NCBI GenBank assembly: GCA_002794775.1
Contig: NBAY01000120.1
Location: 1-64,000, forward strand
Origin: Porodaedalea pini
Lineage: Eukaryota > Basidiomycota > Agaricomycetes > Hymenochaetales > Hymenochaetaceae
Direction of reading: 5' to 3'
DNA length: 64,000 nt
The translations under genes and the position numbers were made by a program. Shown piece after piece: positions 34,751 through 47,000 of the stretch. The notes beneath the pieces were generated by a model. It saw nothing but the letters and a program-made list of their open reading frames with translations. It was not told the origin of the DNA and searched no databases. The stretch's first letter is position 1; every line of letters starts with the position of its first letter.

Positions 34751-34758
34751 CGTTTCTT
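34751..34758. repeat. Target-site duplication, right copy (CGTTTCTT)
   Basis: The second copy of CGTTTCTT follows the right terminus. One more C also matches, so a 9-bp duplication is formally possible, but 8 bp gives symmetrical termini. Confidence 0.9.
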
Positions 34759-35369
34759 CCTCTATGACGGACAAATAAACTTCCTCAGAACGTGGACTCA
34801 GAAACGAGACCATAAGCCTCCTTGTTTCCCTGCTACGATTCCCAGCAGGGAGAAAAAGTGCTGTTTTATCTCGTCCGACAAGTTTAGCCATAGGCTTCAA
34901 AAGGGGCACATTTAGTTGCACCGGATACGAGCTGAGAAGAATGATGCAAACCAGTTCAGGACGGCTGGAATGTATTGTAGACCGCTTTTCGAGAAGATCC
35001 ACGGCGACTCGGTGATCATTCAGGATGACAAACTGCCTCCCGAATATTGTGAAGTATGATATAGGCCCTGGAATAATGCGGGGTGAGTTCCATTCGGACT
35101 GATCGTCAACACAGTTGTATCCATACCGTATAGCTCTTTCCACTTCGCATAATGCTTCGGCGGCTCATCATGCGGCACTTGGAAGAGGTTCCCTACGAAT
35201 GGAAGGGACGCTGGGCCTTAAAATTGTCAGCTCATGTTTTTAAACCTAGTATACGAGTTCCGGTACCTGGGGGAAAGCGTGACCTGTGACGGGAGTGAAG
35301 ACTGTAGATAGCGATAGCAGAAGCTAAGAAGAACGCAGTGTAAATGAAGTACTCATTATAGAGGAGCAT
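34751..35369 (-). pseudogene. Cytochrome P450, 5' half (separated by insertion)
   Basis: The start at 35369 gives a membrane anchor MLLYNEYFIYTAFFLASAIA, then the proline-rich hinge after RHRSRFPPG, a PSVP/VGNLFQVP exon, YFTIFGRQFVILNDHRVA, DLLEKRSTIHSSRPEL, and GRDKTALFLPAGNRSRETRR (helix C region, normally WxxxR). The frame ends in VIEEET at the 8-base duplication. The codons continue without loss into the left half (YRFLHRLL at 21881 downwards) once the element and one duplication copy are removed, so the gene was one continuous P450 before the insertion. Without the heme-binding half this fragment cannot be active. Confidence 0.9.
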
Positions 35370-36135
35370 AGTCAATTGGTATGTAGCACGCAGAAACATG
35401 TCAAGGTGGAAGAGGCCGTTATGGTGCTGTCTATATACATACGAGACGGAGTATTTGAAACCAGTACACTCTTCTGGAAGTGGCGTCTTCAAACTTGATG
35501 ATTGAATCTTCTGATCTTTTTCTCTGATAGGAGAGATCCAGACAGCGAGTAGCTACACAGACGCTATGCATGCGGCTCTGTCAGTCCGTGATTAGAGCAG
35601 AATGAGCTTACAGCGTAGTCGTTAAGATGAGAAGTGATATTCCATCTCCACCGCGCGCTCATACTCATTTGATATACGGTTTGATCATCTTCCGTGCACT
35701 AGAACGTAAACGAATATCATTCACATACCAACATCACCGAGGCGTAGCAGGAAGCTTCAGAAAAGATAAGAAGGCGCTTCCTCCAAAAGTACATGTGGGT
35801 CTCTCTGTCATGCCGGCATGACAGGGTCTATCGATGATTGCAAAACGAGAAACCGAAGGAGCGTATCAAGCCCGTTCTGGCTCTCAAATAGATTGTACCA
35901 CTGCATCACGTAGCTGATTGAGAAATCTCTCGGCTCCCAAGTTTTGTCTTGAAATTAAGTTGTGAGACGAAGAGCAATCCGATCATCCGCCCTTGAACGA
36001 CCTAGGAGTAGAAAGCCATTCGATGGATGCGTTATGGAGTGCATGCAAGTTCAACAGAACAATGGAAATAAAATAAAATTGCATTAAGGAAGGTAGCACA
36101 ATGACAATATGACTTAGTGTCACAAAATTATTTCT
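35370..36135. other. Intergenic between P450 start and thioesterase-like stop
   Basis: 766 bases holding the presumed P450 promoter on the minus strand. No additional gene was seen. Confidence 0.6.
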
Positions 36136-37436
36136 TCAAGCCCTGGCCTTCAAGCCCTTCGATTGCGTGTCATAAGGAACGCACAGCGCGGTCTGAGTAG
36201 CAATAGCCAAACATCTCTGATTCTCCCTCCAGGAAACATCTCGTGAGTCATTCGCTTCATCCGGCGGTGCAGTCCACACTTCCACACTCGTCTCATGCCG
36301 CCCAAGAGGGTCCTGCAGGAAGCGACCGAGCGAGTACAGTCCGAGCGTGCGCTGTGAGTGAGACTCGAGTCGAATAGGAGCCTTGAACTCGATTGACATC
36401 GTCAGGGTGGCATACCAACTGTGATGACACAATTCAGCAAAGGACATCGACTATTAGTGATAAGATACCAACGTCTTTCCTATGAGCGGGTTTTCTTCGT
36501 GCGGAAGCAGCTCAGGTAGAGGCTTGATGATGTCCGCACAGAAGGGAAGCATGCTTGAACGCAATGGTCCAACATCGTCCTCGAAGGTAAGCCAGGAGCC
36601 AAATTCCAGGCCTGGCGGCTCCCGTTGGATAGACTCATCGTCACCGAATGCAGTGGAAAAATGGCGATTCTCCATCCTATTCAAACGCTGCAATGCAGGA
36701 TCCTCCTTGCCGCTGATGCGCGTCTTGAAGTTCCAGACATCGTAGAGGACAATGTCAGAAGAGTGCGTTGGGTGTGTGCGGAGTGGGATGCGCCGGGCGA
36801 AGGGAGATGGTGGGACAAGTGCTTTCGGATCGACTTGGGATGTCGGATTTGCGTTGGTAAAAATACCGAAAATTATATGAGCGGAGACCATGGTCTGATT
36901 CTGTTACAGATGATTGGGCACGCAGAAGAATCGTTAAAATGATGGGTCACTTACATTTTGGATCAGCTCTGCCTGAACGTTGTTCGTTGTTGAGCCGCCT
37001 TTCACAGACTTCACACGGACATCAAACGGGGCAGCTTGCATTCCAGGGCCCGATCCTGGTTCCTCGGCAGAAAGGACGGCTTGCACCGGCCGAAGGAAGT
37101 GAGCGGAGACATGTACGGGATCTGCTACTCTCGGAGAGTGCAGTTTCTGATGAGCAGCGCAAGCCTCGATAATGAGACCAATGACATATCCTGCACAGCA
37201 GAACATGAGCTCGCTACAAATCAGATGGGCCAATTCATGCGTACCTCCATTTGGAACACTATACAGCACGACGACGAGTCAACAGTCAGCGCACAAGCAT
37301 GGTGAGCCATACAACAGAGTGCTTACACGGAGACGGTCCAGTCCAAGTCGATGTGCCCACTCCAGAGGCTCTCCTTGCCAGTCACGCTTGACCTTTCGGT
37401 TTTCTGTACACACAAAGCTTCACTGAGAGGAGCCAT
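36136..37436 (-). CDS. Thioesterase-like (acyl-CoA thioesterase, double hot-dog) protein
   Basis: Start at 37436 (MAPLSEALCVQKTERSS), then WSGHIDLDWTV, an intron, a short exon VPNGG joined to YVIGLIIEACAAHQKLHSPR, then ADPVHVSAHFLRPVQ, FDVRVKSVKGGSTTNNVQAE, and after another intron VSAHIIFGIFTNA. The second half includes ENRHFSTAFGDD and the final exon WYATLTMSIEFKAPIR ... RENQRCLAIATQTALCVPYD, ending KGLKARA at 36136. The PxGGY...HPD-V...HFLRP...G..FT layout is that of fungal TesB-like thioesterase-superfamily proteins, which hydrolyse acyl-CoA or related thioesters. Here FT is replaced by STTN. The substrate is unknown. The frame looks intact. Confidence 0.75.
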
Positions 37437-38316
37437 CTCTCTGAAGGATGCTCGAGTGGAGAGCAGCGACGATGGGGAAAATGGGACCCAGGAAGGCTTC
37501 GCTGGCGGCGACGGAATTTGTCCGGTTGCTGATGAGTGGAAGACCTCGATGCTAAGCCACAGTCTCCGTGAATGTCAATGAACGTGCGGCATCTTAAGAA
37601 AACTTGAAGGACCCCAGATGACTGTACGCCACCCCAATCTCCCAGTGTGATTCATCAAGAGTATCTGTCTTCTGAAGAACGAGATCGGAGAAGTTAAAGA
37701 ACAAAAGCAAGATCATGTCGCATCCGACACAACCTACCGCGCACTTCTATCTTTGGTGATTGCGAGTCACAGTTCTAGCAGCTTCGGTGTCCCCTTCTGC
37801 ACATCCGCTTGCTGTCGACGAAACTGACTGTAATTATGCAAGGTAGGTAGGTAGGTATATTTCCCAGTTTGGGTCCCTAAACAGAAACACCAGTCGCCGA
37901 ACTACATGTCAGGAGTACAAGCACCAAATACTCCCTATTCGGCACAGTGAATCGGCCGCGTGGACGCCGGAACCAGAGGCCTAAATTGACCTGTTCAATT
38001 ACTGCTTTTTGTAAGGCGTTCGGCTATCAGTCATCGTAGCCCGGCGACATCTCTTAGATTCTCTAGGCTGATGCTCACTTACGTTCCTTCTTCTGGCGCC
38101 AGCACATTTCGTATCTGTCAAGCCCTGCGACGCCGCTGATGTGACCGAGCTTGCTCTTCACATGAAAAGTTCGAAAAATGTCCGGCGATCTAGTCATCGG
38201 AGAAACATGCTTCTGACTCTGATCTATTTACAGAAAAAACCCAAATCAATCGATCTCACGCACAGGCCTCCGTCCTGGCATGTGCTCCTCAGTATCTTTA
38301 GACTTTTCAGAAGCAC
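37437..38316. other. Divergent intergenic region, thioesterase-like and DLD genes
   Basis: 880 bases between two divergent starts, probably a shared promoter region. It contains a short (AGGT)n run at about 37843-37858. A small arginine-rich frame from about 38071 (MLTYVPSSGASTFRICQALR) could be a mitochondrial presequence exon of the DLD gene, which I cannot confirm. Confidence 0.55.
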
Positions 38317-40610
38317 ATGAGAATCGCATTTCTCTCGAAGGGCGCGGCAACTAGGACTAGTACTGCAACTGCGATGTCTACGGAAGATATTCAAACCCTC
38401 CTTGATGAGCTTCGTAGAGCATTCGTCGATGCACAGTCTGTGTCGACAAATGCCAGTGATCTGAACAAGTTTTCACAGTCAAAGTACCCGCAATTCACTG
38501 GTATGTGCTCTGATTTGAATTTCTTTCAACTGATGGACTCCTGTTCAGGCGCGCCGCATGCTGTTATCGTCCATGTTAGATCAACCGAGGATGTCGTCAA
38601 AGTCATACATCTTGCTTCGAAATACCGCATTCCCATAGTTCCTTATTCTGCTGGTACGAGTCTGGAAGGAAATGTGAGTTTCCCTTACTCTGAGGTATGT
38701 TTCGATTCCTCTAATGGCATTGAAGGTCTCAGGGAACAACAAAAGTATTTGTATTGACCTCTCCCGAATGGACCGTGTCTTGCAAATCAATGGTTTGTTT
38801 TCGCTCCAATGACTTTTTAATGCCGTTTCTCTCGAAAATTGACTTCAATGGTAGAGGAAGATGCAGATGTAGTGTGCGAAGCAGGCGTCGTCTGGAACAA
38901 GCTGAACGACTTGTTGAAGAGTAAAGGTTTGTAACCCCAGCGAGAGTATACGAGCTTGCTAACGATCGCTGTCATGTGAATTGCTAGGCATCCCCCTCTT
39001 CTTCCCGGTCAGTGTATTTATGTATAAAGCAACGTATCGGGGACTGTGTTTTTTTGACAGATGCATTTTTTTACGTAGCTTGATCCTGGTATCGGTGCGA
39101 CGATAGGTGGCATGATCTCGCAAGGTTGTTCTGGAAGTGAGTTCTCCTGTCAGAAGTACCCGGCCTATAGATCTCTTCTGATTCGCTGTACCTTCGTGAC
39201 AGCGAATGCTGTCAGATACGGCACTGCGCGAGGTGAACTCATCTTGAACCTCGTAAGCTGTATCATATCTTCTCTATCCCGAAATTTTACTCGTTTGCTC
39301 TTAGACTGCAGTTCTCCCGTCAGGAGAGGTCGTCAAGACTCGTCAACGTGCGCGCAAGTGCGCCGCCGGGTTTGATCTGACCAAACTCTTCATCGGAGCG
39401 GAAGGTACTCTCGGCATCATTACGGAAGGTATGCACGCCTCGTTCCACTCTCCTACAAATGCGTCTATATTCGAGTTCACGTCTTTCAGCTACCATCAGG
39501 CTCGTGCCGCGTCTTCCTGTATCCGTCGCCCTTGTCTCGTTCCCCGATGTGCGGAGCGCCACGCAGGCCGTTTGCGAGGTACTCACCCGCGGAGCCGCCA
39601 TCCGTAAATCTCCTATCCCACTTATTTCTTTCGCTTATCGCACTGTTTTTCCTTCTTATGTTTTTCTTTCCCTTTGACAGAATGCGCAGAGCTAGTAGAC
39701 GACTTATACATCCGAGCTGTGAGGGATTATGGCACGTTCCCTATGAAATGGATCGAGGCAGATACGATCCTCTTCAAATTTCAGGGATCCGAAGCGATCC
39801 GAGCAGACACGTCGCACCTCGTCGAGAGCATCATCAGCAAGTACGGCGGATATGGATACACACACATCACGAAGGAAGACGAAGTCGAGCTGCTCTGGGC
39901 GGACCGCAAGAACGCGCTGTTCGGGTTGCTGCAGATGCATCCTGGAAGTAAGGGCTTCATCACCGACGTCTGGTGAACTTTCTCTCGACTACTCTATCGT
40001 TGTGATCTGTTCTGATTTTCCGTTTGCATGTTTCGGATTAGTGTTCCAGTCTCGAAGCTGCCTGATCTCATTGTTGCAACGAAGCACGAACTCAGCACAA
40101 GGAGCCTAGTTTCACCTCTAGGTGGTCATGTTGGCGATGGTGAGTAAACTTTGCGTTTGAGATCTATGAAGTCACTAATGAACCTAAAAACTGATTCCCG
40201 TCTGACAAGGAAATTTCCACTGCTTCATTCTGTACCGAACTGACGAGGAGCTGAAGCTCGTCAAGGAAGTCGTCGATGCGATGATCCGGAAGGCGATCTC
40301 TTTGGAAGGAACATGTACGTGTATTATATCCCCTTTCTCTGAGCTTGTATACATCTGAAACATCGAATGGGTACACTCTTCTTGTCTGTCAATCTTGTAT
40401 GAAGGCACTGGAGAGCATGGTGTTGGATTGGGCAAGAAGGAATATCTCGTCGGGGAGCTTGGTGAAGGTACTGTGGGACTTATGAAGACGATCAAAGCAG
40501 CACTTGATCCACTCAACCTCTTCAATCCAGGCAAGGTGAATCGTCATGCCTTTCAGCCCTTATTATTATGTGACATTAATGGGTTTCTTTCAAAGCTGTA
40601 TCCCGACTAA
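38317..40610 (+). CDS. DLD1: D-lactate dehydrogenase (cytochrome), FAD-linked
   Basis: The enzyme oxidises D-lactate to pyruvate with FAD and passes electrons to cytochrome c, normally at the mitochondrial inner membrane. Exons give [14 protein letters not shown], then the FAD-binding PCMH domain: [82 protein letters not shown] sequence, and [20 protein letters not shown]. The C-terminal FAD-oxidase domain follows with [51 protein letters not shown] and the closing [15 protein letters not shown] ... [10 protein letters not shown]. Stop at 40608-40610. About ten short introns are needed. No lesion was seen. The true start may lie upstream, since a targeting presequence is expected. Confidence 0.85.
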
Positions 40611-41640
40611 TGAATTACAAATAAGCTGGCCGCAGAGAGACCCGTTTGCTATATAACAAATAGAAGTATTTTCTCTCACGCTGAAGCAGAAATTACTATC
40701 AAAATTTGATTAATATTACGCATTATTGTCCTTTCGAGGTGTTGCCCTATATATGTCAGGACACATATGTGTACCCTAGTCTAGCTACGCAGGGCGTGAG
40801 ACGCGATGAAAACATGACATGAATATAAAGATTGTTGAGAGTAAGACTCTCGGGCGAACAAAGGATATAATGGGAGCTACGTTGCAAGAGAAAATAGGAG
40901 TGGTCAAATGAGAGGATTGTTGCATCTGGTAAAGGAAAGGCTGGCAAAGCGAGGTAAAGATTAATGCTCTTTATCATGAACCAAGGGGACGGTGATGAGA
41001 AGATCAGTGGGTTGATCCATTGGGGACACAGGTGTACCAGGAGATGGGTAGCGAAAATCCCTGGAGCTGCTTGCACCCACAGTGCCTGACAGTGGACAAT
41101 TAGTTTGCATCTGTACAGGTTGCCCAAGCCTGATGGCCATTCATGGCGTGAGCATGACCATAGGTAAACCATTGCACATGGATGAGAAGGTAACGTCTAA
41201 CTACAAGTAAATATAAGAGAGATGCAGTTGATGTGAAATAAATGTTGAGAATCATGATCGACATCGCTCTGTTTTTCCATAGTCCGTATTCCGCGCCGTC
41301 AGCCACCTTCCGCATTTTAGTTACGACCGACACATATAAAGTGACGGTCGTGCCGTTAGCCACCTCAGTCCTGTACCAATACTACGACTGAGGTGAGCTT
41401 TCCGTCCTCTGCACACATTCTTACATTCATTACATAGTTCTATCATATACAGGTACATATACAGTCCTGTACCAATACTACGACTGAGTTCTATCATATA
41501 CAGTTCCGAAAAATAAAGAAGGGGTTTAGGTAGATGAGATTCGCCCAAATGTAGAATGTAAATGGCTAGTATCGTCAATGTAACGAAAAAGCAGAGGGAA
41601 GAAAGCGGGAAAGCTAAGAATATGAGGAACTGATCTCGGC
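40611..41640. other. No gene recognised (1.0 kb), with a small direct repeat
   Basis: A 27-base word (CAGTCCTGTACCAATACTAC plus GACTGAG) occurs at about 41368 and again at about 41462, and TTCTATCATATACAG also occurs twice. Otherwise only short frames. Confidence 0.6.
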
Positions 41641-41694
41641 GAGGATTCGCATGCCGTAGAGCAACTCAGTGCCGTTCATGAGATGGGCCCTCCA

Positions 41695-41937
41695 CTAGGA
41701 AGTGGGTGGTAGTTTTGCAGTCTGAAGCACAACATTCACAATGCAGAGACGGGGCCCGACCAATACGGTGGAGTGTGCATTGAGGCCAATGTGCCCCGAG
41801 TGGAGTTGAGCAAGCATGCTGGCTTGTTTTCGATAGAGAGCATCGAGGCTCAAGAGCGTCTTTCCTGGGTATGTGCCAATTGGCAAAGCCTGAAAGATGC
41901 GGCTGCAGCTCGGTGAGGTACTGCCAGTGACAGACAC
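41695..41937 (-). mobile_element. LINE (non-LTR retrotransposon) 3' remnant
   Basis: The minus-strand frame includes TYPGKTLLSLDALYRKQASM, then LAQLHSGHIGLNAH. The QASxLxQLRxGHxxLN pattern is typical of the RNase H tail region of fungal Tad-like LINEs. Only this short piece survives, with no reverse transcriptase nearby. Confidence 0.55.
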
Positions 41938-42163
41938 CCGGACTCGATACCTATTGGGTTAGAGGGTAGCCTGAAGCGACAATCTCAAAATGGACGTTGA
42001 TATTATAGCTCTACATTCGGCCAATGGCTCCTACTCACTCGATCTGAATTTCTTTCGTAGTACTAAATGCACAGAAAGCTGTCGGAATGGTCGTGTGATC
42101 CTACGCGCCTTTCGGTACTTTGATTGACCCTTCCTTCTCTAAGTCGCTCGTCGGCGCCCTTCA

Positions 42164-43500
42164 TGGCAGCAACACACTCAGAAGCCGAGACACAGACGCG
42201 AAAGGTGCGCGCGACGGGCAGGCAGGGTCGCGCCTTCATCTCCGCTGCGCTCTCCACCGGCACCTCCGTATCCTCGCGCTCACACGCTCGCTCAAGACTT
42301 CCACGGGACGCACACTCTCCGCTGCGGAACACGTCAAACTTGTCGAAGCGGACATTGACAAGCCGGATACTGTGCGGAAGGTGTTTGAAGATGAGAAAAG
42401 GGAGGATGAGGGGGTGTGGGGTGTATTTATGGTGCTTGCGTTCCCTTGACTTTGGGCGGATGCGAATGGAGAGGAGAAATAAGGAAAAGTATGCAGTCAT
42501 TTACTATATTGTCTACGTGTGAACTATTCGAGACACAGCGTAGCTCGTCGCAGACCTTGCGCTGGAGTTCGGCTTACAACATCTTGTATTCTCATCCGTC
42601 GAGCGCGGCGGCGAAGCCTACGATAACCAGCTCACACTCGATAGACGCGCAAAAGTGCAAATCGAACGCCACATTAAATCTTTGGATGGTCTTCGATGGA
42701 CGTGCGTCCTTTCCTTTCCTCCCTCGCCTATTTTCCGTTGATGATACTGAGCTTGTCGTAGAATCCTTCGTCCTGCCTTCTTCATGGAGAATTTTGACGG
42801 CGCGGTGGGCCGCATCACTTCGACCGTCCTTCGTGTGGGGCTAGAAAAGGACACCAAACTGCAGCTCATAGTAAGCTGCGTCCTCTGCGTTCTTCTCGCT
42901 CTTCTCGCTCTTCTCCTTGTTATCCTGACTCTCCATCACTACCTCTTCCCATGCGTCGGATATTTACTCATATACGTCTGCTGCTCGCAGGCTGCTGACG
43001 ACATTGGCCACGTTGCGTTCGCAGTGCTCCTCGCGTCCGACCCAGACATATGCATTGGTCAGGTAATCACCGTCGTCGGCGACGCGCTCACGCCGCAGGA
43101 GATAGCAAATGCTTACGAGCGAGATGCGGGGCACGCACTCCCGGCCGTGCCTACACCTGTCGCTCGCGCTCTACTTGCGATGAACAAGCATACGAAAGAT
43201 CTGTACGTAACCCCAATTCATTCCTTTCCTTGTCCCTTATCTTTTTTGGTTCCCCTTCGCTCCATTCATCTTACATTTATTCATTCTAGGATCGCCGACA
43301 TTGAACGCGTACACTCCTCTCGCGCGTCCCTAGCGATCACGGACCCGGAATCAAACGAGGCGCTGATCTCGCGATGTGTGATGCTTCACCCGACAACTAT
43401 GGACGTGGAAGCGTGGGCGCGCGCATGGAGAGCGCGCAAGGAACGCACAAAAGGATGGAACAACGTATCGGCTGGCGAACTCGTACAAGGGAAGCGATAA
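42164..43500 (+). pseudogene. NmrA-like NAD(P)-binding protein, degraded
   Basis: NmrA-family proteins are atypical Rossmann-fold regulators or reductases. Recognisable blocks are KVRATGRQGRAFISAAL (normally a VTGATGRQG nucleotide loop, here shortened), LRILALTRSL, AEHVKLVEADIDKPDTV, VWGVFMVLAFP, DLALEFGLQHLVFSSVERGG, LDGLRWTILRPAFFMENFDG, AADDIGHVAFAVLLASDPD, and a C-terminal part ending GELVQGKR at 43500. Lesions: a frameshift between the ISAAL and LRILAL blocks (about 42250), a TGA after AFP (about 42447) and a TAA after NGEEK (about 42479). The second half is still largely open, which points to recent decay. Confidence 0.75.
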
Positions 43501-44058
43501 CTGGATACTCGTTTTCAGGGATAGCTGTATGTTATTCCACAGCATCATGCTTCTGGAACGAGCAGCTCAATTTTTGCTTTGTGTACAGTCGTAGCTTATC
43601 TCTTCTCGATACAGTTGCGCGACTGCAGACGTGACTCCCATCTTGGATCCTTACCCGGCGGACCGAGTTTATCGCATTATTCTGTCCCTCGTGAAAGAAG
43701 TACACGTCAGGGATGGCTCCGCCCTGGAAGACATAACTGCGTTCGAATACTGGAGTGCACCTTATAGGCTTTGATGTAACTATTGCGGAGCTTATCCTGT
43801 ATCTCATTTATGATCGAGGAGTTCTACCCCGGCAGAAAGAAGCGAGATTTAATCCTTATATCAAGTAATCTAGAATGGCCCGAAAAGCAGCGGCTTGTAC
43901 GGAGTCAAGGACTCTGGACTACGGACGTTGAAGGACACAATAGCTAATGTTCATTGAACTTTAGATGGTTACGATGAGAGATGTGAGTATTCCGTAATAC
44001 ACATGAAGGCACGTTTGGTCTGGCAACAGACCGTGGTCCAAGGTCTATAACCGGCCTC
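43501..44058. other. Intergenic between convergent NmrA-like pseudogene and VLIG-like gene
   Basis: A short frame (LDPYPADRVYRIILSLVKEV, about 43650-43710) is open but not recognised. Confidence 0.5.
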
Positions 44059-47000
44059 CTAGCGGATCAGCCCTCCGCGTGTTTTCCTCAGTGACTCCGC
44101 GATGCCCAAGAATGTTTCTGCGAGTCGTACCTAGACGATCTGGATTAGGATTGTGAAGAAATACTCATGTAACACGAGACGCTCACCGAATCAAGAGCAA
44201 CACTATAAGAAGACTCCACCGTTGCATTTGCCGGAAGGAGAGGGTCACGAGGCGCGCGATCCTGAACTTCCTTCGCAATTTGGACCATGCGCCGAAGCCA
44301 AGTGGAGGAGCCCTCTGGCCCGAATGATACTGCCTGGAATGACAGAGCTCGCCTGTGAGATTGTTAGTTATACTCCCAAGGCCTCGTTCAAGGACACTGA
44401 ACGAACCCTAGACTGACAGCCTTTCGACAGAGACTATACACAACATTGTCTCCTATCGAGCATTCGCCATCGGATAGGAAAATGACAACAGGCGATCTAG
44501 ATGGTCTTTAGAGTCGATAGAGAATGCATTATCGGAATGAAATAAATACCTTTCTGTACTCCAATGCCTCGTCATTATTTCTTCGGACATGGAAAGAGCT
44601 GCAGAAAAATTGGTGCCTCCCTCTGAAGAGTATCTGAGGACTTTCTCAAGTAAAGCGTCAGGAGAGCTGCTGAAATCATTGCTGAAGATCTCGAGTGCAG
44701 ATCCAGTAAAAAGCACGGCGCTATATGCATCTCGTCTAGCCTGCGCGGATGCTTGATTCATGGCTGTTGCACGAGCCGACCAGAAGGAGTGCAGAGCCAA
44801 GTATACCGCCCCAAGCCTATTATTAGCCGCCCTCGCGATCCGAGTTGATGCAGGGTAGTTGGCCAGAGGTCGTCTGTCTTGAGAACTCATGGAACCCGAC
44901 CTGTCAGAATAGGCATCATTATTTGCAACCGTGCAGCGAGCCAAAAAAAAAAAAGAGCTGGTCCTACCTATCAATGACAAATATCCTATGGAAGCATGAG
45001 TTGACGTTTGAATAACAGCGAAAACTTTTCGCTTACACGTGGAAAGCCTGAGTTAGAACAGCGGGGTTCTTGCACAAGAAGACATGACCATCGTTCGAAA
45101 CATGACCTCCGGACTGGGCTTGACTGAGTACAGCAGGCTGATGAAAAATGGGCAGACTGCAAAAGGACGGTTGAGCGGCATTAGTAGCCGTCGCTTGATG
45201 TTCTGGTCCTATCAAACATCGGGATTGTTTAACAAATCTGAAACCTATGTAATATGGCTGACGGGCGATTCAGCTTACCACAGCACATTGCATCGCTAGA
45301 TTATAAGGTATTGTGAGAACAGTGATTAGGAATGCAAACAAGCGCAGATAGGCTCACCACTTCGCAAAGTTTGCCTGTTCCTCCCTAGAGTACGGATCTG
45401 TATTCTCTTTTAAGTCATGCCTGAACTACATTGTTTGTATACGAGGGCCTACCCTTAAAGCCTAGACGGCGCCAGTACAATTTGTGCGAGATCCAGTCCT
45501 TTGGCCGGTCTGGATCTGGCTCAATCCGCGTTTTAATATGATCTATCTCCGGTGCGTTGCATGTATTGGGATCCGATGCGCGACAGTAGTCAATGTGAGC
45601 ATGCCGATCCATAGCACTACACACGAGGTTGCAAAGCATCGGAGCACCATCATCATTCGACCCGAACTTATGACCATCAAGTTCAAGAGCACTCCCATCG
45701 GGGCCGTCTACTACCCAACGCGTTCGAGCCATGGATCCGTGGTTTGTCGAATGCTCTGGTTGAGGATGCCCTTAAACATCGAGTTAGCAAGTGACAGTCA
45801 AAGCCACACGGAATGTCTACCTTGTGGCAAGGTGCACACATATCCACAGTTGTCACATCTAGAGCGTGTCAGACCCCATAATGACGATAAAGAGATCGCT
45901 TAGCAAGGCCACGCACCTGGCGTCACAGTAATGGAACGGATTCGATGCTGTGGAGTGGATGTGGGGTCCGTCGTGAACAAGTAAGCCGGGAGCAATGTCT
46001 ATTGCACATTGAAGCCGTTTCGTAGCTGAAGACGTTCTTTAAGCAATAAGTTGTGGGAGAGGCGGTGCGAGGACTGCAAACCTTGCGAATACTTCAAGGA
46101 AGGAAAGTAAGGTTATAGCATTTAGTCAAAGATCACAATACGTACATACCTTCGTGTACTGGAAGCGGTCGTGTGCACCGCTAAAAGTAGCCTCAATTGA
46201 TTGCGGTATCGTGTCTATCTCACAGACACCTTTGCTACTACAGAGGTCCGTGCACTTATGCTCCTGGCTAGAGAGTGAGGTTAGCTGCTATCAGAGACCA
46301 TTGACAACGATTTGACTTACCCACAGAGGTGGACTGCACCGTAATGTAAACCATGCAGGTGATCAGTTGATGCACATAGTCTGCCGCAAAGCTGACACGC
46401 GATTGGGCAGGACGTGGCATCACAGATATGAGTATCGTGTTCATCATCCCTTCGTTGGTTGTCGGTATGATCCAATTATTTATTGTCGAATCACACTTAC
46501 CACAAAGTGGAGCAAGTCCCTTGACAAGTGTATAACTTCCCATCAGGCGTCTTCACCTTTCGTAGGTCGCATGTCTGTATTTTGGTACTGAAGTTAGATT
46601 ATACTGGTCTAATGATTGCTGGGCGGGTCCACAGACCTCTCCACACAGATGGCGACGTGCAGAGCAAAAATGGCCCGCTTCATCATGATTTGCTACCTGA
46701 GTGGTGGTCAGTATGAAGCAGTTGGAAGCTGCTCAGAGCGCAGAGAATCACTTTAGTACAGCTTCCTTGGCAACCCTTCCTTTCGTTCAAGTCACACTGA
46801 TGCCCACAAAGATGAGCCATTGGGTCGCAACTGTGTTTTTCGATCAATAAGAATAGTAAAATGGGTTTGAAATGTTCATACATGTGTAGGCCTTCGTGTC
46901 CAGCCCTAGAATTTCTAGTAAGTAATTAGCAACAATCATAATTAGAATACGAGACGTACAGTAAAGAGCAGGCATCGGGTGAATCTTCGTGTTCGTCGAT

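Noticed and set aside
40756..41172. 138-codon minus-strand frame
   Set aside because: No domain, no exon partners, and low-complexity hydrophobic composition.
17644..43500. A secondary-metabolite gene cluster (MFS, P450, thioesterase-like, oxidoreductases)
   Set aside because: No core synthase or cyclase is present, and the members look like ordinary neighbours.
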